A stretch of 64,000 nucleotides of DNA from Aureimonas sp. AU22 (GCF_001463745.1 NZ_BBWJ01000039.1:62001-126000), one strand, 5' to 3'. Shown: positions 1 to 9,046, numbered from the stretch's first letter. The notes: a model not told the origin generated them from the sequence alone. Translations and numbers: made by a program.

Positions 1-168
1 CTCGGCCTTCTTCCTCTGCCGAAGACCGCGAACCCCGATCATATGCGCTCGAACGCGACCCTCGACTTCGAGATCTCCGTGGCCGACATGGAGACCCTGA
101 AGAGCGCCGAAAGCATTCAGGACTACGGGGATGCAGATCACTTTCCGGTCTTCGGCATCAGGTACTGA
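1..168 (+). CDS. Aldo/keto reductase, C-terminal part (cut by window edge)
   Basis: The reading frame is open from base 1 and ends at TGA 166-168. It gives 55 residues beginning LGLLPLPKTANPDHM and ending FPVFGIRY. The LPLPKT..PDHMRSNA..DFEIS pattern is the C-terminal cofactor-side segment of aldo/keto reductases of the 2,5-diketogluconate reductase type, where K and R/N contact the NADPH phosphate. The start and the catalytic tetrad lie outside the window. A second, unrelated-subfamily aldo/keto reductase follows on the same strand 84 bp later, so the two may be co-transcribed. The family assignment is good; the substrate is unknown. Confidence 0.75.
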   Translation, partial: LGLLPLPKTANPDHMRSNATLDFEISVADMETLKSAESIQDYGDADHFPVFGIRY

Positions 169-252
169 GCCCGCTTCTCGCGGACCCGGACCCCACCTCC
201 GTCCGGATCGGTCCGACCTACGGCTCCGCTCTTATCCAGCAAGGAGAACACC

Positions 253-1233
253 ATGAAATACGTCAAGCTCGGCAGAACCGGTCTGGACGTCTCCCGTCTG
301 TGCCTCGGCTGCATGACCTACGGAGATCCGAAGCGCGGGAACCACGAGTGGACCCTGGACGAGGAGGCGAGCCGTCCCCTCATCCGGCAGGCCGTCGAGG
401 CGGGCGTCAACTTCTTCGACACCGCCAACGGGTACTCCGACGGCACATCCGAGGAGATCGTCGGCCGTGCTCTCAAGGAGTTCACGCGGCGGGAGGAGGT
501 GGTCATCGCCACGAAGGTCTTCCTGCCGATGCGACCGGGCCCGAACGGTGGCGGCCTCAGCCGCAAGGCGATCATGCAGGAGATCGACGCGAGCCTTCGA
601 CGCCTCGGCACCGACTACGTCGACCTCTATCAGATCCATCGTTTCGATCCGCAGACACCGATCGAGGAGACGCTCGAGGCGCTCCACGACGTCGTGAAGG
701 CTGGAAAGGCCCGCTACATCGGAGCCTCCTCGATGTACGCCTGGCAGTTCGCGACCATGCTTCACACGGCGGAGGCGAATGGCTGGACGCGGTTCGTCAC
801 GATGCAGAACTACGTGAACCTCCTCTACCGCGAGGAGGAACGCGAGATGCTTCCCTTGTGCGAGGCCGCGGGAATCGGTGTCATGCCATGGAGTCCGCTC
901 GCTCGTGGTCGCCTCACCCGCGGCTGGGACGAGGCGACGGGTCGGTCGCGCACGGACAACTTCGCGCATACGCTCTACGACCGGACCGCGGACGCCGATC
1001 GCAAGGTCGTCGAGACGGTCGCCGAAGTCGCGTCGGAACGTGGCATTCCCCGCGCACAGGTCGCGCTGGCCTGGGTACTGGCGAAGCCCGTCGTGTCCTC
1101 GCCGATCGTCGGCGCGTCGAAGCCGCAGCACCTTCAGGACGCGCTGGCGGCACTGGATGTCATCTTGAGCGAAGCGGAGATCGCCCGTCTCGAGGCTCCA
1201 TACGTACCGCATGCCATCGTCGGCTTCGGCTGA
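253..1233 (+). CDS. Aldo/keto reductase (NADP-dependent, YajO-like)
   Basis: A full-length 326-residue protein of the aldo/keto reductase superfamily, a TIM barrel that reduces aldehydes or ketones with NADPH in the cytoplasm. Visible motifs are the N-terminal strand KYVKLGRTGLDVS, the catalytic Asp/Tyr region FFDTANGYSDGTSEE near residues 54-68, the Lys in VVIATKVF near 90, the His in DLYQIHRFDP near 130, and the C-terminal cofactor segment SSPIVGASKPQHL. The length is normal for the family. An AAGGAGA ribosome site sits about 6 bases before the ATG. A hairpin follows at 1301-1323. Substrate unknown. Confidence 0.9.
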   Translation: MKYVKLGRTGLDVSRLCLGCMTYGDPKRGNHEWTLDEEASRPLIRQAVEAGVNFFDTANGYSDGTSEEIVGRALKEFTRREEVVIATKVFLPMRPGPNGGGLSRKAIMQEIDASLRRLGTDYVDLYQIHRFDPQTPIEETLEALHDVVKAGKARYIGASSMYAWQFATMLHTAEANGWTRFVTMQNYVNLLYREEEREMLPLCEAAGIGVMPWSPLARGRLTRGWDEATGRSRTDNFAHTLYDRTADADRKVVETVAEVASERGIPRAQVALAWVLAKPVVSSPIVGASKPQHLQDALAALDVILSEAEIARLEAPYVPHAIVGFG

Positions 1234-1300
1234 ACCCGGCGTCCTGCAGGACACTTGGAATCGAGCGGCGAGCGGAAAGCGATGATCTCGGCTAACATAC

Positions 1301-1323
1301 GAAGGGGATGGCATCTCCCCTTC
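1301..1323 (+). terminator. Hairpin after aldo/keto reductase
   Basis: Inverted repeat GAAGGGGA / TCCCCTTC with a 7-base loop, about 70 bp after the stop of the aldo/keto reductase. There is no clear T tract, so terminator function is inferred from position and stem strength. Confidence 0.5.
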
Positions 1324-1358
1324 AACAGATTTGATGCCGAACGGCCGAAGAAGCAGCG

Positions 1359-1558
1359 ATGATGGACGGTGAGGACGTCTACCGAGCCCGGCTCGCCGAC
1401 TGCCTTGCTGCGGCGAAGGCTGAACGCTGCCGCAGGTCAAGGAAAGGCACCTCGCGGCTGCCCGCTCCTGGCAGATCCTACTCGATGACGCCGTCGAACT
1501 GAGACGGAACGACCGGCCTACCATTGACGTGCCGCCCCCTCGGCCTGACGCAGGCTGA
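1359..1558 (+). pseudogene. Small hypothetical ORF broken by one frameshift
   Basis: From the ATG pair at 1359/1362 one frame reads DGEDVYRARLADCLAAAKAE. From about 1427 the +2 frame continues naturally as LPQVKERHLAAARSWQILL and runs to TGA 1556-1558. Joined, the two halves look like the roughly 60-residue YRARA...R.RHL.AA.SW..L small hypothetical proteins common in alphaproteobacteria. The break could be a single-base indel or a sequencing error. The rest of 1234-1730 outside this ORF and the hairpin shows nothing I recognise. Confidence 0.5.
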
Positions 1559-1730
1559 CCATCGAGGCCGGTGATCGACGTTGTGACTCGGCGGAAGGCT
1601 GACCCATGGCTTCCGAGGTCCCTGAGCGCAGTCTCCTGTCCTCCACCGAGATCCCATTCCTTCCGCAGCGTCCTGAGGATGCGTCCGACGGCTCGCATCG
1701 GCTCAAGCCCTGCTTCGATCCCTCGGGGCA

Positions 1731-2141
1731 TCAGCGCTCGGAGCGCTCGATCCGAACCGATACCCGACCCGGCCGATCGAAGATTGCGACATCTCCCTCG
1801 GCGTGGCCGAGCACGACGATACCGGGCCAAGGCACCTCGCCCTCGCGATAGTAGACCACGAAGTCGTTCGAACCCCACAGGCCGATGGTGCCGGGTGAGA
1901 AGTCCAGCCGACGTTCGCTTCGCGGAAGCGAAATGGGCAGTTTTCCGGTCTTCTCCTGACGGAGGTGATCGCGCATGTCGAGGGTGATCGGCAGGAGGTC
2001 GAGAAGGGCCGAGGCGGCCTCGTTGTCCGTGAGAACCGCGTCGACGGTGCCCCAGTCCGACGAGATCGTGATCCTATCCTGGGCGATCGCATAGTCCATC
2101 GTAGCCATCGATACCGTCAGGGTCAGTGCGAAGCGAAGCAT
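1731..2141 (-). CDS. Secreted cyclophilin-like fold protein
   Basis: A 136-residue protein with an N-terminal Sec signal (MLRFALTLTVSMATMDYAIAQ) and a single small beta domain. The pattern is ITISSDWGTVDAVLTDNEAA near the start of the mature part, then LLPITLDMRD, and a late GDVAIFDRPGRVSV. This matches the cyclophilin-like (DUF/Cyclophil_like) family of periplasmic proteins; these are not proven peptidyl-prolyl isomerases. The start at 2141 is chosen because a GGGAG site precedes it and the signal peptide begins there. It lies downstream of the hydrolase on the same strand with a 57 bp gap, probably one operon. Confidence 0.75.
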   Translation of the reverse strand: MLRFALTLTVSMATMDYAIAQDRITISSDWGTVDAVLTDNEAASALLDLLPITLDMRDHLRQEKTGKLPISLPRSERRLDFSPGTIGLWGSNDFVVYYREGEVPWPGIVVLGHAEGDVAIFDRPGRVSVRIERSER

Positions 2142-2198
2142 GATCGATCTCCCGATGCCCGACGGGCGAGGTCCAAACCTCGCCCGCATCCGCTTGTC

Positions 2199-3326
2199 TC
2201 AGTTCTCGGAAAGAGCCGCGGCTCGTTCGGCAAGGCTACCCTGGAAGAACGTATCCAGCCGGTCGAACGGAATGAGATCGACCCGATCGTAGAGATCGAC
2301 GTGGCCGGCCCCCTTGACCCAGACAAGCTCCTTCGGCTCGGAAGCGAGTTCGTAGGCCTTCTCCGAGAATTCCTTCGAGTGCGCCTGATCGCCCGAGATG
2401 AACATCATCGGTCGCCCGATCGTCTCGATGTCGTTGAACGGGTAGAAGTTCATGAACTTCACGTTGGACGTCAGGGTCGGCATCGTGGTGCGCTCCGCAG
2501 ACGCGCCTTCGGGCGTGAACCGGCCTCGCTCCGTGCGGTAGAAGTCGTAGAACTCGCGCTGGATCGGGTGCGTGTCCGCCGTCAGTTCCAGCGTGGTGCC
2601 GCCGGTGACCGCCGTCTCGGCTCCGTCGACTTCGGCCCAACGCTGCTCGGCCGCAGCCGCGATCACGGCCTTACGGTCCTCCACGGACAGCGAGTTCTGC
2701 AGGGCGTTCCGGTTGGCGGCGCCCATGTCGTACATCGAGACCGTCGCGATCGACCGGATGCGCGGGTCGATTTTGGCGGCGGAGACGACGAACGAGCCGC
2801 TGCCGCAGATACCGATCGCCCCGATCCGGTCACGGTCCACGAAGTCCTGCCTGCCAAGATAGTCGACCGCGGCACTGAAGGCTTCGGCATAGAGTTCTGG
2901 CGCCACGGCATTGCGCGGCTCACCACTGCTGCCACCCCAGTACGGCAGGTCGAGCGAGACGGTCACGAAGCCACGCTCCGCCATCTTCGTGGCGTAGAGG
3001 TTGGCGCTCTGCTCCTTCACGGCACCCATCGGATGGCCGACGACGATCGCGGCATGGTCGACGCTGCGGTCGAGATCCTTCGGGATGAAGATGTTGCCGG
3101 CGACCATCGTCCGGTACTGGGTCTGGAAGGTGATCGGCTGTACCGTCACCGCATCGCTGACATAGAAGTTGGCGGCTCCGTTCGACAGATCCTGCGCTAG
3201 GCTCTTCGAAGTCGTGGCGACCGTGGCGAGCCCCATCGCCATCGCGCCGGCGGCGGCCATCCTCAGGAAGCCGCCGAGGGATGCGACGGTGGATCGATCG
3301 GTCTGCGTCTGGTCGAGGTTGGTCAT
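2199..3326 (-). CDS. Secreted alpha/beta hydrolase with Cys nucleophile motif
   Basis: A 375-residue alpha/beta hydrolase (YcjY/dienelactone-hydrolase-like). Residues 1-45 hold a hydrophobic export signal ending SLAQ. The core shows HAAIVVGHPMGA (oxyanion region), the nucleophile elbow AIGICGSGSF with Cys where most hydrolases have Ser, an acid region FISGDQAHSKEF near 310, and the catalytic His in GAGHVDLYDRVDLIPF near 345. Such proteins hydrolyse esters or related bonds; the substrate is unknown. It is transcribed divergently from the LysR gene at 3690, with a palindrome between them, and is followed by the cyclophilin-like gene. Confidence 0.85.
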   Translation of the reverse strand: MTNLDQTQTDRSTVASLGGFLRMAAAGAMAMGLATVATTSKSLAQDLSNGAANFYVSDAVTVQPITFQTQYRTMVAGNIFIPKDLDRSVDHAAIVVGHPMGAVKEQSANLYATKMAERGFVTVSLDLPYWGGSSGEPRNAVAPELYAEAFSAAVDYLGRQDFVDRDRIGAIGICGSGSFVVSAAKIDPRIRSIATVSMYDMGAANRNALQNSLSVEDRKAVIAAAAEQRWAEVDGAETAVTGGTTLELTADTHPIQREFYDFYRTERGRFTPEGASAERTTMPTLTSNVKFMNFYPFNDIETIGRPMMFISGDQAHSKEFSEKAYELASEPKELVWVKGAGHVDLYDRVDLIPFDRLDTFFQGSLAERAAALSEN

Positions 3327-3433
3327 TCCTGCTTCTCCGTTCTCGTCGGGCCGGCGTCGACGCCGCCCCTGTCCATGGCTGGAGAGTTAAAGCATCCGGC
3401 CGCCGAGGATTATCCACCCGCCCTCGCTTGTCG

Positions 3434-3452
3434 TCATGAATGTCCTTCATGA
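3434..3452. promoter_or_regulatory. Palindrome in divergent promoter, candidate LysR box
   Basis: Perfect inverted repeat TCATGAA-TGTCC-TTCATGA in the 363 bp between the hydrolase (minus) and the LysR gene (plus). It contains the T-N11-A core typical of LysR operators, which makes it the natural binding site for the divergent regulator. The remainder of this intergenic stretch (3327-3689) shows no gene. Confidence 0.55.
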
Positions 3453-3689
3453 GTCGTAACGCGTCCGTGAGAATTCGTGATGAGTTCGTTTGGGAGAGAC
3501 GTCCCCTCTGGACCCGGAAGATCATAGGGTGCCGGCATCGTCGATGGACCAACCTGACCCATGGCGTGCGGGTATGGCGCCAGCAGGAAACGACCTGCCG
3601 GCCTTCATGCACGGTACAGGTGGCGGCGTTCCTCTGGTACGCATGGTCGGATCGCGCTTTGCGTCAAATGTCGGAGTCCGGGCCGTTCG

Positions 3690-4583
3690 ATGCCACGCCA
3701 GAACCTGAACGACCTGCTTGCCTTCGTCGCCGTGGCGCGGGAACAGAGCTTCACGCGGGCGGCGGCGAAGACAGGCGTATCCCAGTCCGCCCTCAGCCAC
3801 ACGATCCGGCAACTGGAAGCACGCCTCGGCGTGCGACTTCTCACACGGACCACACGCGCCGTGTCGCCTACGGAAGCCGGCGAGCGCCTCCTTGCCGGCA
3901 TCGGTCCGCGGTTCGACGAGATCGACGCCCAGATCGAGGCGTTGAGCGAACTCCGCGACAAGCCGGCAGGCACGATCCGCATCGCCGCCGCCGACTATGC
4001 GATCGAGCATGTCCTCTGGCCGAAGCTACGGCAGTTCCTTCGGAACTATCCGGACATCTCGGTCGAACTGATCCTCGACAACGGCCTGACCGATATCGTG
4101 TCCGAACGCTACGACGCCGGCGTCCGCATGGGAGAGCAGGTCTCGAAGGACATGATCTCGGCCCGGATCGGTCCCGACTTCCGACTGTCGGTCGTCGGAT
4201 CGCCCTCGTACTTCGAGGGCCGCTCGAGGCCGGCGCACCCCCGCGAACTCGTCGAACACCGCTGCATCAACTTCCGGCTTCCCTCCTCGGGCGGCCTGTA
4301 CGCCTGGGAGTTCGAGGAGGATGGACGGGAGATCCGGATCCGCGTCGAAGGTCAGTTGGCGTTCAACAACATCTTTCACGCGCTCGACGCCACGCTGGAC
4401 GGGTTCGGGTTGGCCTACATTCCCGAGGAGATCGTCCTGCCGCTCGTCGCCGAAGGACGGCTGATCCGCGTACTCGAGGACTTCTCGCCGTTCTGGGACG
4501 GGTATCACCTGTATTATCCGAGCCGGCGTCAGGCCTCCCCCGCGTTCGTCGCCCTGGTCGAGGCGTTGCGTCACAGAACCTAG
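3690..4583 (+). CDS. LysR-family transcriptional regulator (paralogue of 56628)
   Basis: A 297-residue LysR regulator. The N-terminal winged helix-turn-helix spans about residues 5-64 (LLAFVAVAREQSFTRAAAKT, then SQSALSHTIRQLEARLGVRLL). A LysR substrate-binding domain follows, with DKPAGTIRIAA and the LxxNG/YDAGVRMGE patterns of the acidic-substrate AaeR/YafC-like subgroup. The start at 3690 is chosen because the HTH begins right after it; the longer frame upstream is not family-like. It is divergent from a secreted hydrolase operon and is strongly similar along its length to the LysR at 56628, which likewise sits divergent from a secreted operon. Confidence 0.9.
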   Translation: MPRQNLNDLLAFVAVAREQSFTRAAAKTGVSQSALSHTIRQLEARLGVRLLTRTTRAVSPTEAGERLLAGIGPRFDEIDAQIEALSELRDKPAGTIRIAAADYAIEHVLWPKLRQFLRNYPDISVELILDNGLTDIVSERYDAGVRMGEQVSKDMISARIGPDFRLSVVGSPSYFEGRSRPAHPRELVEHRCINFRLPSSGGLYAWEFEEDGREIRIRVEGQLAFNNIFHALDATLDGFGLAYIPEEIVLPLVAEGRLIRVLEDFSPFWDGYHLYYPSRRQASPAFVALVEALRHRT

Positions 4584-4763
4584 GCGCAACCGCCGTCGGC
4601 TCTCCTATCACTGCGGGGTATAACGTTTGCCGCATCCAGGCGACCGATCGGGTTGCCAGGCATTGGCACGCGAACCTATCCTGCCGCCACGACCAACCTC
4701 AGCCGGCGATCGACGCCGCCCTCCGACGGGTCTCCATCTCGTCTTCCCCGACAAGGCCGAAGA

Positions 4764-6392
4764 TTGTCCGACCGCCCTTCCCTCGCGGCTCCGTTCCGCA
4801 GCCTCGACTTTCGCTTTCTCTGGTCTGCAGTCCTCGTCTCGAACCTCGGAGGTCTAATCCAGGCCGTCGGCGCCGGTTGGATGATGGCGACCATCGGTGC
4901 GTCCGACGACACGGTCGCGCTCGTGCAGGCCGCCACCACGCTTCCCATCGTCCTCTTCTCGCTCATGGCCGGGGCACTGGCGGACAACTTCGACCGGCGT
5001 CGTGTTCTCCTGGCCGCACAGACCCTCATGATGACAGCGTCGGTGATCTTGGCGACGCTCGCGTTCGTCGGCGAGGTGACACCGTGGCTACTTCTCGGTT
5101 TCACCTTCATGATCGGTTGCGGGACGGCGCTCCACAACCCGTCCTGGCAGGCGTCGATCGGGGACCTCGTGCCACGGCGCGACATCCCGGCCGCCGTTAC
5201 GCTCAACAGCATGGCGTTCAACCTCATGCGGAGCATCGGACCGGCCGTCGGCGGCTTCGTGGTCGCCTCCGCCGGAGCGGCCGGTGCCTTCGCGATCAAC
5301 GCCCTGAGTTACGTTCCGATCATCCTCACGCTGAGACGATGGCAGCATCGCCGGCCCGTTTCCGATCTGCCACGGGAGACGCTGGGCGACGCGATGTTCG
5401 CGGGACTGAGCTTCGTCGCCATGTCCCCGAACCTCCTGACCGTCATCCTGCGTTCGGCCTCCTTCGGCATCGGAGCCGTCGCGATTCTCGCGTTGCTCCC
5501 GCTCGTGGCCCGCGATCTGGTACAGGGGCAGGCGACCACCTTCGGCCTCCTCCTCGGAAGTTTCGGCATCGGAGGCATCGGAGGCGCACTCCTGAACACG
5601 CGGTTGCGGGAGGCGTTCGCGAGCGAGACGATCACCAGGGTCGCCTATATGGGCTTCGCCGTCGGAACCGTCGTCGTCGCCCTGAGCCGGGACGCGTGGC
5701 TGAGTTGCCTGGGTCTCGTTCCGGCCGGTGCCTGCTGGGTTCTGGCTCTGTCGCTGTTCAACGTCACGGTGCAGCTCTCCACGCCGCGATGGGTGGTGGG
5801 CCGAGCCCTCTCGATCTACCAGATGGCGACCTTCGGAGGCATGGCCGCGGGCAGTTGGGTTTGGGGTATCCTCGCCAGGGACTACGGACCGACCCTCGCA
5901 CTCCTATGCGCCGGGGGTGTGCTGACCCTCGGAGCCTTCGTCGGGCTGCGGTTCCCGCTGCCACCGCTCGTCTCCCTCGACCTCGATCCGCTCGATCAGT
6001 TCAAGGAACCCGAAGTCCGCCTGGATCTGCGTTCGCGTAGCGGTCCGATCATGGTGCTCGTCGACTACGAGATCGCACAGGCGGACGTTCCGGCCTTCCT
6101 CGCGACGATGAGCGAGCGCCGACGCGTGCGCATCCGCGACGGAGCACGGCAATGGTCGCTCCTGCGCGATCTCGAGAACCCTGAGATCTGGACCGAGACC
6201 TATCACGTCGCGACGTGGGTCGAGTACGTGCGCCACAACACGCGGCGGACCAAGGCCGATGCCGAGATCAACGATCGGCTTCGGGAACTGCATAAGGGGC
6301 CCGATCGCCCGCGGGTCCACCGGATGATCGAACGGCAGACCGTCCCACTCCGGGACGACATGCCGATCAAGGAATATCCGGAGGTCTCGTGA
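4764..6392 (+). CDS. MFS exporter of the MFS_3 (transmembrane effector) family
   Basis: A roughly 542-residue transporter. About 11-12 hydrophobic segments run from SLDFRFLWSAVLVSNLGG through VGLRFPLPPLV, with the MFS loop motif ADNFDRRRVLLA after the second helix. A soluble C-terminal tail of about 130 residues contains VLVDYEIAQADVPAFLATM and TETYHVATWVEYVRHNTR, as in the MFS_3/EntS-like family PF05977. It probably exports a small molecule across the inner membrane by proton antiport. The start is uncertain: only TTG codons are available (4653 or 4764), and 4764 gives the family-typical N-terminus SDRPSLAAPFRSLDFRFLW. A hairpin separates its end from the convergent TctC gene. Confidence 0.85.
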   Translation: MSDRPSLAAPFRSLDFRFLWSAVLVSNLGGLIQAVGAGWMMATIGASDDTVALVQAATTLPIVLFSLMAGALADNFDRRRVLLAAQTLMMTASVILATLAFVGEVTPWLLLGFTFMIGCGTALHNPSWQASIGDLVPRRDIPAAVTLNSMAFNLMRSIGPAVGGFVVASAGAAGAFAINALSYVPIILTLRRWQHRRPVSDLPRETLGDAMFAGLSFVAMSPNLLTVILRSASFGIGAVAILALLPLVARDLVQGQATTFGLLLGSFGIGGIGGALLNTRLREAFASETITRVAYMGFAVGTVVVALSRDAWLSCLGLVPAGACWVLALSLFNVTVQLSTPRWVVGRALSIYQMATFGGMAAGSWVWGILARDYGPTLALLCAGGVLTLGAFVGLRFPLPPLVSLDLDPLDQFKEPEVRLDLRSRSGPIMVLVDYEIAQADVPAFLATMSERRRVRIRDGARQWSLLRDLENPEIWTETYHVATWVEYVRHNTRRTKADAEINDRLRELHKGPDRPRVHRMIERQTVPLRDDMPIKEYPEVS

Positions 6393-6419
6393 AGCCCACC
6401 GCTCGTGGGCCGGAGATTT

Positions 6420-6450
6420 TGCACCGGCGTCCAGTTCGGACACCGGTGCA
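6420..6450. terminator. Hairpin between convergent genes
   Basis: TGCACCGG and GTCC pair with GGAC and CCGGTGCA around a 5-base loop, with one mismatch in a 13-position stem. It lies in the 65 bp between the convergent MFS and TctC genes, so it probably acts for one or both. Confidence 0.6.
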
Positions 6451-6457
6451 CCGCTGC

Positions 6458-7441
6458 CTACCCGTCGAGCTTGATGTCGAGGCTCTTGATCAGCGGCTGC
6501 CACAGAGCCTTGTCGTCGTCCCACCGTCTCCGGAACGTCTCAGGATCGCTGGCGGGCATGTCGAGCCCGAGTTCTGCGTAGCGGGTCTTCACCAGCGGAT
6601 CGGTCAGGGCCGTGGCAAGACCTTTGGAAAGCCGATCCACGACTTCGTCCGACGTGCCGCTCGGCACTATCAGGCCGTGCCATGCACCGGCGGTGAAGCC
6701 CGGAAGTCCTTGCTCCGCGATAGTCGGGACGTCCGGAAGGACGGCGAGGCGTGCCTCGGAGAAGACCGCCAACGGCCTGACACTACCCCCTTTGATGGCA
6801 GGACCGGCCGTTGTGTAGTCGATCACGATGCTGTCGACGACGCCTGCCATGAGGTCGTTGAGGGCCGGCGCCATTCCCTTGTAGGCCACGTGCTTGAGCG
6901 GCACCTTCGCGTCGCGGGCCAGACGCTCCATCGCCAGGTGCAGGGGCGTTCCGATACCGGGGCTGGCGTAGAGGAGCGGCTGCGAGGCGGAACCCGCCTT
7001 CTCGAGATACTCGGCACCGGTCCGGATCGGAGAGTCCGTGCGAACGCAGAGCAGAAGATTGATCCCCGCGTACAGCCCCACGGGCCGGAAGTCGCGGTCG
7101 GGATCGTACTGGAGGTTGCGGTAGACGACCGGATTGATGATCAGCGTACCGTTGTCCGCGCTCGCGACGGTGTAGCCGTCCTTGGGCGATGCCGCCAGCG
7201 CCGAGGCGCCGACGGAACTGCCTGCTCCCGGCCGATTGTCGACGATGATCGGCTGGGCCAGCGACGTCGACATCGGACGACCGATGAGACGGGCGATCGC
7301 ATCCGTCGCGCCGCCGGGCGGGTAGCCGACGATCCAACGGACCGGCTTGTCGGGATAGGCGGCGTGGGCACTCCGTGCGAACGCACAACTGGCCAGACCG
7401 GCCACGATGAAGCTCCGCCTCGTCAGACTGAATTCGGTCAT
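6458..7441 (-). CDS. Tripartite tricarboxylate transporter substrate-binding protein (Bug/TctC)
   Basis: A 327-residue periplasmic binding protein of the Bug/TctC family. The N-terminus LTRRSFIVAGLASCAFARSA is a twin-arginine-like export signal. The mature part has the family signatures PVRWIVGYPPGGATDAIAR, NRPGAGSSVGA, GTPLHLAMERL, DVPTIAEQG and AGAWHGLIVP. It should capture a carboxylate for a TctAB-type carrier. No TctA or TctB is next to it, so it may share the carrier at 31-33 kb. The second ATG (7441) is preferred because GGGAGGA lies 6 bases before it. It is the last gene of the minus-strand SDR/SMP-30/MmgE cluster. Confidence 0.9.
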   Translation of the reverse strand: MTEFSLTRRSFIVAGLASCAFARSAHAAYPDKPVRWIVGYPPGGATDAIARLIGRPMSTSLAQPIIVDNRPGAGSSVGASALAASPKDGYTVASADNGTLIINPVVYRNLQYDPDRDFRPVGLYAGINLLLCVRTDSPIRTGAEYLEKAGSASQPLLYASPGIGTPLHLAMERLARDAKVPLKHVAYKGMAPALNDLMAGVVDSIVIDYTTAGPAIKGGSVRPLAVFSEARLAVLPDVPTIAEQGLPGFTAGAWHGLIVPSGTSDEVVDRLSKGLATALTDPLVKTRYAELGLDMPASDPETFRRRWDDDKALWQPLIKSLDIKLDG

Positions 7442-7607
7442 CTGCATTCCTCCCGTTTCTGGACGTCGTGGATCGTTCGATCGTGGAATCCGGGCCGAGG
7501 CTTCTTAACCCGATCCCGTCCATCGCTCGTCTGCTACCGGCCACCTCGTCGACGACGAAGGCCGCTCTTGGTTCGTCGGTGCCCAACCTTCCCGGAGCGG
7601 CCCACCG

Positions 7608-8990
7608 TCAGGCAAGCAGCCTCAGGAGCGTGGAGATGCTCCCGCAGGTCTCGAGGTCGCGGATCGTCTTCTGTGTGTCGGCGATGGTCGCTTCCGGGAG
7701 TGGCCGTGCGGCGGCTACCGCGCAGTCGCGGAACTTGTCGAACAGCTCGTCCCACGTCATCGGGCGATCCGCGCTTCCAGGCACCATGGAGCCGAGGCGC
7801 TCCAAGCGGCGCCCGTCGCGGGTCACGACGACGACCTTTCCGTCCGGCAGCTTGGCCGTCCAGTCGTAGCTGCTGTCGGGAACGGGCACGACCTTGCGAG
7901 CCAGGGCGAGGACGACGGGATCCTTCAGGGCCTCCGTCGAGAAGTCGGAGATACGCATGCTGCCCTTGGCGAGGGAGAGACCCACGAGGAACGGCAGACT
8001 GAACTTGGCGTCGACCAGCGTTCCGGGCGCCTGGCGCTGGTCCAGCGGCGAGCACATGCGCTGCTGGAAGTCTCCGACATGGACGAGGACCTCCTCCACG
8101 TCGTCGGGGATCAGTCCATTCTCGCGCATAAGTTCGATGGAGGCGTGGATGTACGTGTGCGCGTTCCCGACGGCGGGCCAGTACTTGTAGAGCATCCCAC
8201 CGCTGTGGAACTCGCGTCCGAGCCCCTGCAGCATCTTCTCCCGGTCGAACTCGCCCTTGAAGTAGACGCGGAAGTGACCGGCCTCGCCCTCGAACAGGTT
8301 CCGGATGCCCGTCATTCCACGCTGGGCGAGAAGCACGGCGGTGACACAGGCCTGCGAGGTGAAGCCCGCGTACATGCCTCGCAGATCGCTTCCGGTGCCG
8401 AAGATCAGTTCCATGGTGCCACCGGACTGCATGCTCGCGATGCCCAAGGCATGCGCGGTCTGCTCGACCGACAGCTTCATCACCGACGCTCCTGCCGTGG
8501 CAGCCGAGAAGCAGCCCACCACGGTGGAGAGGTTCCAGTCCATGTGCCAGCCGACGTTGCGCCGAAGGCGGATGAACAGCTCCTGTCCGACGGCGACCGC
8601 TGCGATCAGTTCCTCGCCGGTCACGTCGCCCTTGAGTTCGGCGAGAGCGAGGACGGTCGGGACGACCGAGCTGTCGGGATGGGCGCCCCACGGCGTCTGG
8701 TCGTCGAAGTCGAGGGCGTGAGCGAGCGCCCCGTTCGCGAGGGCCGCGGCCGACGCCGGCACCCGCCCCCCGAACCCGAGGATGGAGCATTCCTCCCTGC
8801 CGCCGTTGCCCTGAACGAGTTCGATCAGCGGCCTCACGGCCGGCTCCGTACCGCTTGCCGCGAGGATGACGCCGATCGTGTCGAGTAGGCTCTTCTTCGC
8901 GGCATCGACGACGTCGGGCGGGAGATCGGAGAACCGGGTCGTCGCGGCGAAGCGGGCGAGATCGGTGGAGAGGTCGGCGGCAGGCGTCAT
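7608..8990 (-). CDS. MmgE/PrpD family protein (dehydratase-like)
   Basis: A 460-residue MmgE/PrpD family protein, the family of 2-methylcitrate dehydratase and related hydro-lyases/isomerases. Seen are the helical N-terminus (LARFAATTRFSDLPPDVVDAAKKSLLDTIG), the signature ANGALAHALDFDDQTPWGAHPDSSVVP near 85-112, VGQELFIRLRR, and the C-terminal domain containing YKYWPAVGNAHTYIHASIEL. The ATG at 8990 is taken because AAGGA lies about 11 bases upstream; ATG 8999 is possible but too close to that site. It is paralogous to the protein at 50076-51482. Context suggests dehydration of a hydroxy-acid in a sugar-acid pathway; this is inference. Confidence 0.9.
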   Translation of the reverse strand: MTPAADLSTDLARFAATTRFSDLPPDVVDAAKKSLLDTIGVILAASGTEPAVRPLIELVQGNGGREECSILGFGGRVPASAAALANGALAHALDFDDQTPWGAHPDSSVVPTVLALAELKGDVTGEELIAAVAVGQELFIRLRRNVGWHMDWNLSTVVGCFSAATAGASVMKLSVEQTAHALGIASMQSGGTMELIFGTGSDLRGMYAGFTSQACVTAVLLAQRGMTGIRNLFEGEAGHFRVYFKGEFDREKMLQGLGREFHSGGMLYKYWPAVGNAHTYIHASIELMRENGLIPDDVEEVLVHVGDFQQRMCSPLDQRQAPGTLVDAKFSLPFLVGLSLAKGSMRISDFSTEALKDPVVLALARKVVPVPDSSYDWTAKLPDGKVVVVTRDGRRLERLGSMVPGSADRPMTWDELFDKFRDCAVAAARPLPEATIADTQKTIRDLETCGSISTLLRLLA

Positions 8991-9046
8991 GGTGCGCATC
9001 GTCCTTGGCAGGAAGGTCTTCTTCGATGGATGTCGGGAGGCGGTAG

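Noticed and set aside
4619-4635. GGGGTATAAC near the MFS gene as a sixth LysR-type box
   Set aside because: The right half TTAT is missing (CGCAT instead), so it does not meet the ATAA-N7-TTAT pattern.
3440-6040. 866-codon plus-strand frame across LysR and MFS genes
   Set aside because: A shadow frame; the LysR and MFS proteins in the other frames have full domain patterns.
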